A stretch of DNA of 64,000 nt from Aureispira sp050633105 (GCA_050633105.1 JBOEFW010000031.1:1-64000), one strand, 5' to 3'. Counted from the first letter of the stretch, positions 1 through 8,983 are shown. Program-made: numbers and translations. Notes: generated by a model not told the origin, from the sequence alone.

Positions 1-516
1 GGGATTACTCTATTTGTAACTTTTGTGCTGTTATTGGTTTCTTCTACCCTTATGTGGTATGTAGAAGGAGAGGAGCAACCAGAGCTTTTCCCTAATATTA
101 TCGCTTCTTTTTGGTGGGCAATTGCCACTCTAACAACAGTCGGTTATGGAGACGTCTTTCCGATAACGCCTTTAGGGAAGTTTTTATCAGGTTTTATTGC
201 TTTGCTAGGCATTGGTTTGGTAGCTTTACCAGCAGGTATTTTGAGTTCTGCTTTTATTGAAAAATTAGAGAATGGAACAATTAAAGAAGAGGAAGTTGAT
301 GATTATAAGGGCAAGGGAATTATGCCACAAGCACAGTTTCAGACCGTCATTGGTGGCAAAAAGGATGGGGAAATGCCCACCCATGTTCCCGTTATGGCTA
401 CTCCTGTGATTTCAGAAGACCACAACAAGTGCCAAGAGCATTTTGGAAAAGCCTTTGTCTATTGTCCTTATTGTGGAAAAAAACTAGAGGATTCTGACAA
501 CCACGACCCCGCCTAA
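1..516 (+). CDS. Potassium ion channel, C-terminal part (5' truncated by window edge)
   Basis: The reading frame is open from base 1, so the gene begins before the window. The visible part has a hydrophobic helix, a pore loop with the potassium selectivity filter TTVGYGD, a second helix and a charged cytoplasmic tail. This is the S5-pore-S6 layout of voltage-gated-like (Kv/KvAP type) or two-helix potassium channels. The missing N-terminus decides which, so a voltage sensor cannot be judged. The tail ends in a short cysteine motif (KCQEH, then CPYCGKK) that resembles a small zinc ribbon. That is unusual for the pore family itself but is seen as a C-terminal add-on in bacterial channels. The protein would sit in the inner membrane and pass K+. 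The channel call is firm because of the filter; the zinc role is inferred. Confidence 0.9.
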   Translation, partial: GITLFVTFVLLLVSSTLMWYVEGEEQPELFPNIIASFWWAIATLTTVGYGDVFPITPLGKFLSGFIALLGIGLVALPAGILSSAFIEKLENGTIKEEEVDDYKGKGIMPQAQFQTVIGGKKDGEMPTHVPVMATPVISEDHNKCQEHFGKAFVYCPYCGKKLEDSDNHDPA

Positions 517-602
517 ACTGTTTGTTCTAACACCGCTTATATGCCTGTAGGAGGAACATTCCAATCAAAGAAAAACAAACCAAGTAAAATAAAAAGAGAA
601 AC

Positions 603-1892
603 GTGAGAAAAGGAGGGTTGTACTACATAGGAATGTGTTGTCTATTTTGGGCTTGTCAAATGGCAGCTCCTGATGGAGAAGGATCACTTAATGAAACAGG
701 GACTGCTCGTGCGGAACCTCTAGAAGTAGTGGAGCAGAAACCTCCTGTAGACATGGATAAAGTGTTGGCAGATTATGATGCGTTCATTCGTTCAAAAATG
801 GATAGCTTGCGCTTGCCAGGCTTGGCTTATGCCGTTGTTAAAGACGGAAAAATAGTAGCGATTAAAACCTATGGAGTACGTCAAAAAGGGCGCTCCGCTT
901 TAGTAGATGAGCATACCACCTTTCGTTTGGCTTCTATTTCTAAAGGATTTGCAGCCGTTTTAGCAGGCTTGTTAGTGGAACAAGGTTATTTGTATTGGGA
1001 TGATCCTGTTAAGAAACATATTCCAAGCTTTCGCCTCAAAGATAATTTACATACCAGCACGGTAACTTTGCGCCATACGCTGAGCCACACTACAGGCTTG
1101 ACGGAGTACGCTGGTGTTAGTTTGATTTATAAAGATTTATCTTGTGCGAGTTTGTTGCGTGGTTTGCGTTATTCTTCGATTGCAGCTGCACCTTCTGATA
1201 GCTTTACTTATCAGAACGCTATTTTTAGTGCAATTGATGTTATTGCCAAAGCGGTGACTCAAAAAAGCTATTCTAAACTAGTCGATTCGCTTTTATTAGA
1301 ACCTTTAGGAATGGCGGATGCAAGTACTGGCTATAGAAATATGGTGGCGCGTCAAAATAAAGCAATGCCACATACCCATAGTCGTCGTTATGGATGGAGC
1401 AGTAGTGGAAGTATCCGCAATAAATGGTATAATGTTGCCCCTGCTGCTGGCGTTAATGCAAGTATTTCTGATATGGCAATTTGGATGCAGGCGATGCTTG
1501 GCCATCGTCCAGACATTATTTCTAAGCAGGTCTTGAAGGAAGTATTTACCCCTCATGTTATGATCAATAACGATTCTAAGTACTATGAAACTTGGGCACC
1601 AGGGATTACCCAAGGTTGGTATGGTTTAGGTTGGCGTGTTTTTGATTACAATGATACAAGAGTGGTTTATCACGGAGGTTATGTTCGTGGTTTTCGTCCA
1701 GAAATGGGTTTTTGCCCCAGCGAAGATGTGGGGATTGTATTGTTAACGAATTCTTCAAAGAACGATTTGTCTACGCTTTGTATCCCTGCGTTTTTTAACC
1801 GCTATTTTAATTTGCATACCAGCCCCCAAGCAGATCCAATAGATAGTCTTTCTGTACGACCTTCAGAGGAGAGTCAATTTATTTCTAAATAA
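603..1892 (+). CDS. Serine hydrolase lipoprotein of the class C beta-lactamase / penicillin-binding fold
   Basis: This 429-residue protein has the three landmarks of the beta-lactamase/D-alanyl-D-alanine peptidase superfamily: SISK (residues 111-114, the nucleophile Ser and its Lys), YQN (203-205) and HGG (357-359, the KTG-like third motif). The N-terminus has a short hydrophobic stretch ending in LFWAC with Cys18, a lipobox, so it is probably a lipoprotein of the periplasmic side. The start is a GTG; an in-frame ATG lies ten codons later and keeps the lipobox, so either is possible. Members include esterases, peptidases and beta-lactamases, and the substrate cannot be read from the sequence. 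The next gene follows after 48 bases on the same strand and may be co-transcribed. Confidence 0.85.
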   Translation: MRKGGLYYIGMCCLFWACQMAAPDGEGSLNETGTARAEPLEVVEQKPPVDMDKVLADYDAFIRSKMDSLRLPGLAYAVVKDGKIVAIKTYGVRQKGRSALVDEHTTFRLASISKGFAAVLAGLLVEQGYLYWDDPVKKHIPSFRLKDNLHTSTVTLRHTLSHTTGLTEYAGVSLIYKDLSCASLLRGLRYSSIAAAPSDSFTYQNAIFSAIDVIAKAVTQKSYSKLVDSLLLEPLGMADASTGYRNMVARQNKAMPHTHSRRYGWSSSGSIRNKWYNVAPAAGVNASISDMAIWMQAMLGHRPDIISKQVLKEVFTPHVMINNDSKYYETWAPGITQGWYGLGWRVFDYNDTRVVYHGGYVRGFRPEMGFCPSEDVGIVLLTNSSKNDLSTLCIPAFFNRYFNLHTSPQADPIDSLSVRPSEESQFISK

Positions 1893-1940
1893 AATATTTT
1901 GTAGAATGGTCCGCTCAAACCCTTGTGTTAACCATTTTAT

Positions 1941-3371
1941 ATGAAACAATCAGTACTACTTTTAACAACTGCGCTAGCTCTTTTGGCAGCTTTGGCGTAT
2001 GAGATTCCAAGAACAGATTTTACAACTTTTATTAGTTGTTACGCGGCCTTGTTTACTGTTTATGGTATTTGGATCTATCGAGCTCCAAAAACTTTTAAGG
2101 CGGAGCATTGGCGGTATTATCTAGGAGGTGCGTTATTATTGCGTCTCGTTTTTGGAGCTGCTTTGCCAGAGTTGTCCGATGATTTTTGGCGTTATCTATG
2201 GGATGGCCGTTTGTTGAGCCATGGCATAAATCCTTACCAGTATGTGCCTTCGGCTTTGTTGGAGCAACCTATTTATGAACAGGCGCATTTAGCACAACTA
2301 TATCCTTATCTCAATTCTCCCGATTATTATTCTGTTTACCCTCCATTAACACAATTGTTGTTTGCGACCGCAACGTATTGTTTTCCAGCGAATGTTGCAG
2401 GGAGTGTACTGTTGTTGCGTTTGTTGATTGTTGTATTGGAAATGGGGACGATCGTTTTGTTGTTGCGCTATTTGAAGCAGAATAACAAAGCCCCATATTT
2501 AGCGTTTGTGTATGCCTTTAATCCGATGATTATTGTAGAGCTGTCAGGCAACTTGCATACAGAAAGCTTGATGCTTTTCTTCTTAATCTTACTTTTATAT
2601 TTCTGGTCTAAGAAGCAGTATTATCGCTCTGCTTTTGCTTGCTCTTTGGCAGTAGCGGCTAAATTAATTCCTTTGATGTTATTGCCTTTATTATGTTGGC
2701 GTTTGTGGTTTAAGAAAGGCGTTATTTATGCTACTATTGTAGGTGTAGTGAATGTTGTATTGTTTGCTGCCTTCTACGATTTAGAAATGATTTTGAAGAT
2801 TAGAGAGAGCATGGGCTTGTACTTTCAGCATTTTGAGTTTAATGCTAGTGTGTATTATTTCTTTCGTTATCAAGTATTGGATGAGTATTGGCTGCTCTGG
2901 GATTATCATGAGTATTTTATGGATGTCTATTATTTGGAAGAAGCACTTCGGTTGGATTGGTTTGTCTTGTTGCGTCGATTCTTACCAATTGCAACCGTTA
3001 TAGGTATTCTGGGAATTGCATTTCGTCATTATTCTACCGCTAGTGTTGCGAATGGTTGTTTATGGATTTTTGCCTTGTATTTTTTCTTTGGCACAACGGT
3101 ACACCCTTGGTACATTAGTAGTTTGGTTTTGTTTGCTGTTTTAACCAATTATCGTTTTCCTTTACTTTGGTCAGCTTTGCTAGGAGGGACGTATATCAGT
3201 TATCAAGGAGGCGTTTTTGAGGAGCAGACTTGGGTGATTGTCATAGAGTATGTGTTGTTAATAGCTGCTTTGTGCTGGGAATTGTTTGATCGAAAGCGTT
3301 CTCCAAAGGAAGAAGAATTTTCTACAGCACAAAAAACTATTCGATCTACGGTAGAAAGTAGTACTTTATGA
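1941..3371 (+). CDS. GT-C type polytopic membrane glycosyltransferase (mannosyltransferase-like)
   Basis: This 476-residue, very hydrophobic protein has about ten membrane helices. Near residues 78-100 is LSDDFWRYLWDG followed by GINPYQY. This acidic-pair loop plus the GINPY signature is typical of GT-C enzymes that use polyprenyl-phosphate sugars (GT87/DUF2029 and MptB-like families), where the acidic loop faces outside and is catalytic. The likely job is transfer of a sugar from a lipid carrier to an envelope glycan or lipid. Donor and acceptor are unknown, and no sugar pathway genes adjoin it. It lies 48 bases after the serine hydrolase gene on the same strand. A long C-terminal charged tail (KRSPKEEEF) is cytoplasmic by prediction. 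Confidence 0.75.
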   Translation: MKQSVLLLTTALALLAALAYEIPRTDFTTFISCYAALFTVYGIWIYRAPKTFKAEHWRYYLGGALLLRLVFGAALPELSDDFWRYLWDGRLLSHGINPYQYVPSALLEQPIYEQAHLAQLYPYLNSPDYYSVYPPLTQLLFATATYCFPANVAGSVLLLRLLIVVLEMGTIVLLLRYLKQNNKAPYLAFVYAFNPMIIVELSGNLHTESLMLFFLILLLYFWSKKQYYRSAFACSLAVAAKLIPLMLLPLLCWRLWFKKGVIYATIVGVVNVVLFAAFYDLEMILKIRESMGLYFQHFEFNASVYYFFRYQVLDEYWLLWDYHEYFMDVYYLEEALRLDWFVLLRRFLPIATVIGILGIAFRHYSTASVANGCLWIFALYFFFGTTVHPWYISSLVLFAVLTNYRFPLLWSALLGGTYISYQGGVFEEQTWVIVIEYVLLIAALCWELFDRKRSPKEEEFSTAQKTIRSTVESSTL

Positions 3372-3617
3372 AACTATAACTAAGCTATTCCCGTTGGAGT
3401 ATTATAGTTGTTTGGTCCTTGTCGTTTAAGAATCGTATAACAACTTGTAATGGGAATAAGGTAGAGATGGCCTTAATAAAGTCAGCTAAAAGCGTTATAT
3501 TTAGGCTATTATTCCTAAAATCAGAAGAACATTAATAGATAATTGCGCATAGAAAGTAGACCCTATTTATTGTCTTGCGCCTCATTAAGATCTATGTTTA
3601 TCAAAAACAAATATGAT

Positions 3618-4796
3618 ATGAAAAAGACGTTTTTTTATGGAGCAGCTATTTTAGCTACTTCTTTGTTGATTGGCTGTACTGGCGAAGACACACCTGCTGG
3701 ATACAAATCTAATAGTGAATTACGCGCAAGTGCTATTGAGTTACAAGCTCCTCAAAAATTGCATCAGCCAGGTAAGATTTATGTGAAAGATGATATGCTT
3801 TTGATCAACGAAATGGGCAAAGGTATTCACGTTGTTTACAATGAAAATCCAGCAGATCCAAAAAAAGTAGCTTTTGTGAAGATTCCTGGTAACATTGATG
3901 TTGCGATGAAAGGAGACATTATCTATGCTGATAACTACATGGATTTGGTGACGTTGAATACTAAAACAGGAAGTATCAATCGTGTAAAAGGCGTCTTTAA
4001 AAACTTTGAAAGAGAGCGTAAAGAACAATTATTAGCGATGGAAGGCGGTATGGATTTGGAAGGTATGCGCAATACCCAGTTCCAAGCGGTTTCTCATGGT
4101 GCTTCTAGCGGCGGTGGAAATCCTGTTGGTGCTGGTGGATCGATGGCTCGTTTTACTATTGTCGATAATAGCTTGTATGTATTGGATGGTAACTCTATGA
4201 TTGTATATGATATTACAGACATGGAAAATCCTAAGAAAATGAATACTATCGCTATGGATTTCACAGTAGAGACGGTATTCCCACATGAAGGACAGTTGTT
4301 CATTGGTGGTACAGAAGGGATGTACATTTATGATAATTCTAATCCTAATGCTCCTCGCTTCTTAAGTAAATTTGAACACGCTGTTGCTTGTGATCCTGTT
4401 GTTGTAGAAGGCAATTATGCTTATGTTACCTTGCGTAGTGGTGGTCCTTGTGATCGTGCTATTAACCAATTGGATGTTGTCGATATTAGTAACATCACTC
4501 AACCAACATTGGTGAGTAACTTTAGCATGCACAATCCTCATGGTTTGAGTGTTCAAGGGAATACTTTATACTTGTGTGATGGTAACCAAGGCTTGAAAGT
4601 ATTTGATGTAAGCGACAAGCAACGCATCTTGGATAATATGACTTTTGCAGACCGAAATATCCGCAAAGCATATGATGTTATTCCTAATGCTAATAACAAT
4701 ACATTGATTGTTGTTGGTAAGAATGGTATCTTCCAATATGATGCTATGGATCCTGCAAAATTGCAACAAATTAGCCAATTAACAATCGAAGCCTAA
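3618..4796 (+). CDS. LVIVD-repeat lipoprotein, first of a tandem pair
   Basis: The ATG at 3618 gives 392 residues and places a signal peptide with lipobox LLIGC right at the N-terminus. The same frame is open 75 bases further upstream, but that extension would bury the signal. The body contains repeated beta-blade segments of the LVIVD type, such as LYVLDGNSMIVYDITDMENP and LYLCDGNQGLKVFDVSDKQR, which are thought to form a propeller-like surface domain. A flexible Gly/Ser-rich stretch interrupts the repeats around residue 160. The protein is probably anchored in the outer or inner membrane with the propeller exposed; ligand unknown. It is clearly paralogous to the next gene (matching KDPGKIY/HQPGKIY, VKIPGN, GGSMARF and PHGLSV segments). 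A strong terminator follows it, so the two copies can be expressed separately. Confidence 0.8.
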   Translation: MKKTFFYGAAILATSLLIGCTGEDTPAGYKSNSELRASAIELQAPQKLHQPGKIYVKDDMLLINEMGKGIHVVYNENPADPKKVAFVKIPGNIDVAMKGDIIYADNYMDLVTLNTKTGSINRVKGVFKNFERERKEQLLAMEGGMDLEGMRNTQFQAVSHGASSGGGNPVGAGGSMARFTIVDNSLYVLDGNSMIVYDITDMENPKKMNTIAMDFTVETVFPHEGQLFIGGTEGMYIYDNSNPNAPRFLSKFEHAVACDPVVVEGNYAYVTLRSGGPCDRAINQLDVVDISNITQPTLVSNFSMHNPHGLSVQGNTLYLCDGNQGLKVFDVSDKQRILDNMTFADRNIRKAYDVIPNANNNTLIVVGKNGIFQYDAMDPAKLQQISQLTIEA

Positions 4797-4904
4797 GCAA
4801 GTAGAAAATTCTCTTTTTGGAGGGTTGTCAAAAATAAAATCAACAAAGCATACTTTTTTTTAAATTGTTGCGTTGTCATTCCTGCTTGGGATATATAGTT
4901 ATAT

Positions 4905-4940
4905 AAAAGCTTCACAATCAAAGATTGTGAAGCTTTTTTT
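4905..4940 (+). terminator. Rho-independent terminator after the first LVIVD gene
   Basis: A perfect 15-bp stem (4905-4919 with 4923-4937) closes a three-base loop and runs into a T tract. Its position about 110 bases after the stop codon fits the end of the LVIVD lipoprotein transcript. The rest of the 486-base intergenic region up to 5282 is AT-rich and shows no gene or clear promoter box. Confidence 0.9.
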
Positions 4941-5282
4941 TGTGCTTTTTGGCGATAAAAACTTGTTTGAACTGTTAATAAAAGCTCAATAAAACTATTT
5001 TTTTAGTTAAAAACTCTAAACAACTTAGCACATTTTTTGCAGCTCTCGTTTTCTTGTAAGTGGGTGGCGATTTTACTGCTATTTTAGAACTCTTTAGAGA
5101 GTATCGAAAATGAATAGAGTTAAGAGCTAGTCACTTAAATACATGTATATAATTTATGCTTTTAAAAGTTAATGCAGAAGCCCATAATAGTTAGGTAATG
5201 TTAGTGTAAAATAACACAGCGTAACTAGCTCTTTCTATCGTTTTACCATTTTGTGATTATTTAACTACTTAAACCAAATTTT

Positions 5283-6563
5283 ATGAAGCATTTACCAAGT
5301 TTGTTTTTGGCTGTAACAGGGCTTTTGCTCTTTAGCACCAGTTGTGTAAAAGATAACTGTAAGCGCACCATTACACACATTAAATACGAACCAGTTTACA
5401 AGACTTTGGCTGAAATTAGAGTGGCTCCAACCGTAGAAGGTCCCCGAGATTTAAAAGATCCTGGTAAGATTTATCTCTATGGAACAACTTTGTTGATTAA
5501 TGAGCGCTCTGAAGGTGTTCATGTTGTTGACAATAGCAATCCATCTGCTCCTATTCGTACCGCTTTTATTAAGATTCCAGGGAATGTTGATATTGCTATG
5601 CGTGGTAACACTCTATATGCTGATAACTACATTGATTTGTTAGCGATTGATATCTCTGACATACAAAACATCCGCGTTACTAAGCGGGTGGAAGATGCGT
5701 TTCCTTTTTATGGCAATGATCCTCAGCAAGGTCTACTAGTAGATTATGATGAGGTAGAAGTAACAGAGACGATCAATTGTAATGACATGAATAGCATGTC
5801 AATGGATCCTCGTATGACAGGAAACGGCAATATGCAAACTGCTGGTACTCCTACAGGGGGGGGCGCTACAGGTGCTGCTCCAGGCGCAGGTCGCCAAGCA
5901 GTAGGTGTTGGCGGTTCTATGGCACGTTTTGCCATCAATGGTCAGGTTCTTTACATCGTTGATGAAATGAACATGCACGTTTATGACATTGTGAACCCTG
6001 CTATGCCTAACTATGTGAGCCAAATCAATATTGGCAGAGGCATTGAAACTATTTTCCCTTACCGTGATCGTCTATTTATTGGAAGTACACAAGGGATGTT
6101 TATTTATGATAACAGTGATCCTCAGAACCCTACTTACATTAGTGAGTTCCAACATGCTACGGCTTGTGATCCTGTTTTTGTAGAAGGCAATTTTGCTTAT
6201 GTTACCTTGAGAGGAGGAACGCCTTGTGGTTCTTTTAACAACCAATTGGATGTAATTGATATTAGCAACATCCAAAGCCCAAGATTAGTGAGTACTACTC
6301 CGACAACACATCCACATGGATTGAGCGTGGACAATGATCATTTGTACTTGTGTGATGGTGATGATGGTTTGAAAGTGTTTGACATTAGTGACAAACAGCG
6401 TTTGAGCCAGAAATTCCATGAACCTTCTACTCCTGCTTATGACGCGATTACCTTGCCTAACTCTAATGTAGTGATGGTAGTAGGAAAAGATGGTTTTTAC
6501 CAATACAATACAAGTAATCCAAGTAGCTTACAGTTATTGAGCCACATGGAAGTAAAAGAATAA
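5283..6563 (+). CDS. LVIVD-repeat lipoprotein, second of a tandem pair
   Basis: This 426-residue paralogue of the preceding lipoprotein shares its order of blocks: lipobox (LLFSTSC), KDPGKIYLYGTTLLINE, AFIKIPGNVDIAMRG, a flexible insert, GGSMARFAINGQVLYIVD, and the C-terminal PHGLSVDNDHLYLCDGDDG segment. The flexible insert (about residues 180-215) is rich in Gly, Ala, Met and Thr and is longer than in the first copy. It lies between propeller-like halves and probably varies freely. Known LVIVD proteins are bacterial and archaeal surface proteins without an assigned enzymatic activity. The 486-base spacer with a terminator between the two genes suggests separate transcripts. Function is not recognised beyond a surface-exposed repeat protein. 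Confidence 0.8.
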   Translation: MKHLPSLFLAVTGLLLFSTSCVKDNCKRTITHIKYEPVYKTLAEIRVAPTVEGPRDLKDPGKIYLYGTTLLINERSEGVHVVDNSNPSAPIRTAFIKIPGNVDIAMRGNTLYADNYIDLLAIDISDIQNIRVTKRVEDAFPFYGNDPQQGLLVDYDEVEVTETINCNDMNSMSMDPRMTGNGNMQTAGTPTGGGATGAAPGAGRQAVGVGGSMARFAINGQVLYIVDEMNMHVYDIVNPAMPNYVSQINIGRGIETIFPYRDRLFIGSTQGMFIYDNSDPQNPTYISEFQHATACDPVFVEGNFAYVTLRGGTPCGSFNNQLDVIDISNIQSPRLVSTTPTTHPHGLSVDNDHLYLCDGDDGLKVFDISDKQRLSQKFHEPSTPAYDAITLPNSNVVMVVGKDGFYQYNTSNPSSLQLLSHMEVKE

Positions 6564-6604
6564 TTGATCGAGGTCTAGCGTACTGCTGGCCTATTATACA
6601 GAAG

Positions 6605-6655
6605 GAGAAGCAAGGAGAAATTCTACTCTTAAAACACCTTGCTTCTCTCTTCTTT
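6605..6655 (+). terminator. Rho-independent terminator after the second LVIVD gene
   Basis: The inverted repeat GAGAAGCAAGG (6605-6615) pairs perfectly with CCTTGCTTCTC (6637-6647) and is followed by a T-rich stretch. It lies 40 bases after the stop of the LVIVD gene. Confidence 0.8.
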
Positions 6656-6747
6656 TTAGTGTGTTAGAACTTAGCAATAATTCATTTCTACTAACAATAC
6701 TCTTGTATCTTTTGTGATACGGTTTGTATTTAATAAACACCTTACAC

Positions 6748-7584
6748 ATGTTCTCAACTAAATGGTTCTCGACCCTAATAATTTTTGCAATTAGTTGTTT
6801 CTTAAGTGCAGCTGCATGGGCGCAAACAACTTTAGAAGATGTCGTTTATCTCAAAAATGGCTCTATTTTGCGTGGGCAAGTACTAGAGTATGACCCTAGT
6901 GCAAATATTAAGATTCAAATTAAAGGCGGTAGTATTCTCGTCTATGCCTCTAGTGATGTTTTAAAAATGGAAAAAGAGACAGTTGTTGCTCCAGAAGAAA
7001 AAAATCCAGCAACAATTACACCACTAGAAACGGTAGATACCCCTGCCGAAGAAGAAGAAATAGAGCTTTGGGAACAGGATATTCCTGAAAAAGGCATTTA
7101 TGGAACAGCATCTATTGGTAATATATTTCCTACTATAAATACCTTTGTACCCTTACCAGGATTCACTGTAGATGGATCTGTTGGTTACCGTATCCACCAT
7201 TTATTAGCTGTAGGCGCAGGAGCTGGAGTGATGCTTGATTTTACACAATCTTTTATTTATGGATTTGGTACGATCCGAGGAGATATTCTAAACAAAAGCT
7301 TTAGCCCTTATTATGAAGTTAATGTGGGTTATGGTGCTCCACTTTCTGAAGCATCACTTGGGAGAGTAGGGGATGTGCAAGAGATAACCACAATGCGCGG
7401 AGGGCTATACCTTCGTCCAAGTATTGGAATGCGTTTCGCTTCCCGTAATAACATTCACACTTTTGTAGATATTGGTGTGCATATACAAAGTGTTTATTAT
7501 GAAGGACGTACTTGGAATAATTTCTCCTATACCGAGAACTATACCTATATGCGCCCTTCTATACGCATAGGGATGATTTTCTAA
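6748..7584 (+). CDS. Exported outer-membrane beta-barrel-like protein, first of a tandem pair
   Basis: I place the start at the ATG at 6748 (278 residues), which begins a clean signal peptide ending in AWAQ. An upstream in-frame TTG at 6724 would only add eight residues. After the signal comes a conserved Bacteroidota segment, DVVYLKNGSILRGQVLEYDP followed by a GGSILVYASSDVLKM strand. It resembles a small beta sandwich found in many exported proteins of this phylum. The C-terminal 170 residues alternate polar and aromatic residues, with repeated Gly-Tyr pairs and a terminal Phe (SIRIGMIF), as in outer membrane beta-barrels. A close paralogue follows. The function is not known; a small porin-like or structural barrel is the best reading. 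Confidence 0.7.
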   Translation: MFSTKWFSTLIIFAISCFLSAAAWAQTTLEDVVYLKNGSILRGQVLEYDPSANIKIQIKGGSILVYASSDVLKMEKETVVAPEEKNPATITPLETVDTPAEEEEIELWEQDIPEKGIYGTASIGNIFPTINTFVPLPGFTVDGSVGYRIHHLLAVGAGAGVMLDFTQSFIYGFGTIRGDILNKSFSPYYEVNVGYGAPLSEASLGRVGDVQEITTMRGGLYLRPSIGMRFASRNNIHTFVDIGVHIQSVYYEGRTWNNFSYTENYTYMRPSIRIGMIF

Positions 7585-7618
7585 GATTTGGAATTTAACT
7601 AAGTTTTATTCTAACGAT

Positions 7619-7670
7619 AGAGTAATAAAAAGTAGCAACTAGAACTGCTCTTTATTACTCTTATTTTTTT
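7619..7670 (+). terminator. Rho-independent terminator between the barrel paralogues
   Basis: AGAGTAATAAA (from 7619) pairs with TTTATTACTCT (ending 7661). An inner helix with one bulge adds to it, and a run of Ts follows. It ends the transcript of the upstream barrel gene. Confidence 0.8.
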
Positions 7671-7873
7671 CTAGTAACCTAGTTCCTGTTGAAATTCTTC
7701 TTTCCTATTTAGGAATGAATTAGGAGAGTTTTAATCCCCCTGTTAGTACCAAGTATGTACACAGAAATATTGGTGTTTCTCTACGGGGTGGAGGGATTTT
7801 TTAATCATTAGGAATGGATTTACCTTGTTGTGAATTTTATAAAAAAAATAGAAAAAACGAAAGCTTATATATT

Positions 7874-8689
7874 ATGCAACCCGTCCCAAAATACTTGTTT
7901 TATAGCTGCTGCCTTTTTTTGTATTTATGGACTGCTACTGCCCAAGCACAACAGACCAAACAATATGATGCGGTTTATCTGAAGGATAGTAGTGTTGTTT
8001 ATGGACAGATCATGCGTTATGAACCTACGGGGGTATTGGTCTTGCAATTGGATAATGGCACAACCCTAGAGTATCCTGCTGATCAAATTCTGAAAACAAA
8101 AAAAGAAACGATTGAGGTGACTACTGTTGTACCCATTGATCCAATCGACAACACGCTCCAGAGTCCTTCCGTACCTGATTTTAAGCAAAGATTATATGGT
8201 TGGGGAGCGGTAGGTAATACTTTTGGTGAACATTATGAACGATATGTTATGGGCTTTTCTATCGATTTAGGAATGGGGCATAGGTTCCACGATGCTTTTA
8301 TGCTAGGAGGTGGGGCAGGATTGACAACAGAATATGTTCAATCGATTGCTTATGTTTATGGGAGTATTCGAGGTTCTTTTCTTAAGCGTTCTTTTTCTCC
8401 TTTTTACCAAATGGACATTGGTTATGGTGTTCCTTTGGGGACGGATCCTTATAGGACATTGGTAGAACTTCAAGCATCAGGTGCACGGATTCTCAAAAGA
8501 GAAGGTGGCGTGTATTTACATCCTGCTATTGGTTTTCGGTTTGCTTCTGCTAATACGGTACATACTTATTTGGCGGTAGGCTGTCAGATTCAATCTATCC
8601 GTTATTTTGGAATTGATTGGAATAATTATTCCTTCACAGAAAGGGGCACCTTTATTCGTCCCACTTTGCGATTTGGTATTGTGTTTTAG
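7874..8689 (+). CDS. Exported outer-membrane beta-barrel-like protein, second of a tandem pair
   Basis: The start is set at the ATG at 7874 (271 residues) because it directly begins the signal peptide (hydrophobic core, then TATAQAQQ). The in-frame ATG at 7814 would place 20 polar residues before it. The protein repeats the architecture of its neighbour: YDAVYLKDSSVVYGQIMRYEP, a GTTLEYPADQILK strand, a proline-rich linker, then a barrel region with SIAYVYGSIRGSFLKRSFSPF (compare SFIYGFGTIRGDI in the first copy), ending in FGIVF. The two genes are separated by a terminator, so they may respond to different signals. Role unknown; the pairing suggests gene duplication and divergence of a surface barrel. 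Confidence 0.7.
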   Translation: MQPVPKYLFYSCCLFLYLWTATAQAQQTKQYDAVYLKDSSVVYGQIMRYEPTGVLVLQLDNGTTLEYPADQILKTKKETIEVTTVVPIDPIDNTLQSPSVPDFKQRLYGWGAVGNTFGEHYERYVMGFSIDLGMGHRFHDAFMLGGGAGLTTEYVQSIAYVYGSIRGSFLKRSFSPFYQMDIGYGVPLGTDPYRTLVELQASGARILKREGGVYLHPAIGFRFASANTVHTYLAVGCQIQSIRYFGIDWNNYSFTERGTFIRPTLRFGIVF

Positions 8690-8833
8690 TCTGAGTTGAC
8701 TTTTAAAAGTGTAATTGGCCTTAATCGTTGCTTTGTACGAAGGCGTAATAAAAAAATATAAAAGCTTGTTCCTTGATAGACAATTCTTTGTGAAAAAAGC
8801 TTTCAAAAAAAGTAATCTTTTCTTTAAAAAAGC

Positions 8834-8864
8834 TTGCGGGTTCTGTAAAAGCGTCTTATATTTG
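8834..8864 (+). promoter_or_regulatory. Bacteroidota-type promoter of the SRP RNA gene
   Basis: TTG at 8834-8836, a 20-base spacer and TATATTTG at 8857-8864 match the -33 TTG / -7 TAnnTTTG consensus of this phylum. The predicted start of transcription falls a few bases later, just ahead of the SRP RNA. Confidence 0.85.
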
Positions 8865-8868
8865 TACT

Positions 8869-8970
8869 CGGAGTTGGAGATGCATGGCATGCTCCCATTA
8901 AATCCCCCAGGTGTGAAAGCAAGCAAGGGTAGGTGGTTGTAGCAGCTGGTGTGTTTCCGCTCTTTTTTTT
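8869..8970 (+). ncRNA. ffs: Bacterial small signal recognition particle RNA (4.5S-like)
   Basis: The stretch CCCCCAGG-TGT-GAAA-GCA-AGCA-AGGGTA (about 8905-8933) has the conserved SRP domain IV layout: AGG on one side and AGCA on the other of the symmetric loop, closed by a three-pair helix and a GNRA tetraloop. E. coli has AGG-TCC-GGAA-GGA-AGCA at the same place. It is preceded by a strong promoter and ends at a long T tract (8963-8972) after GGTGTGTTTCCGCTC. The RNA binds Ffh and targets nascent membrane proteins. The exact 5' and 3' ends are estimated from promoter and T tract. An apparent 75-residue ORF across this segment is a chance frame. Confidence 0.85.
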
Positions 8971-8983
8971 TTCTATAAAAATG

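Noticed and set aside
8715..8942. A 75-residue + strand frame downstream of the second barrel gene
   Set aside because: It runs across the SRP RNA and its promoter and has Lys/Phe-rich, non-protein-like sequence.
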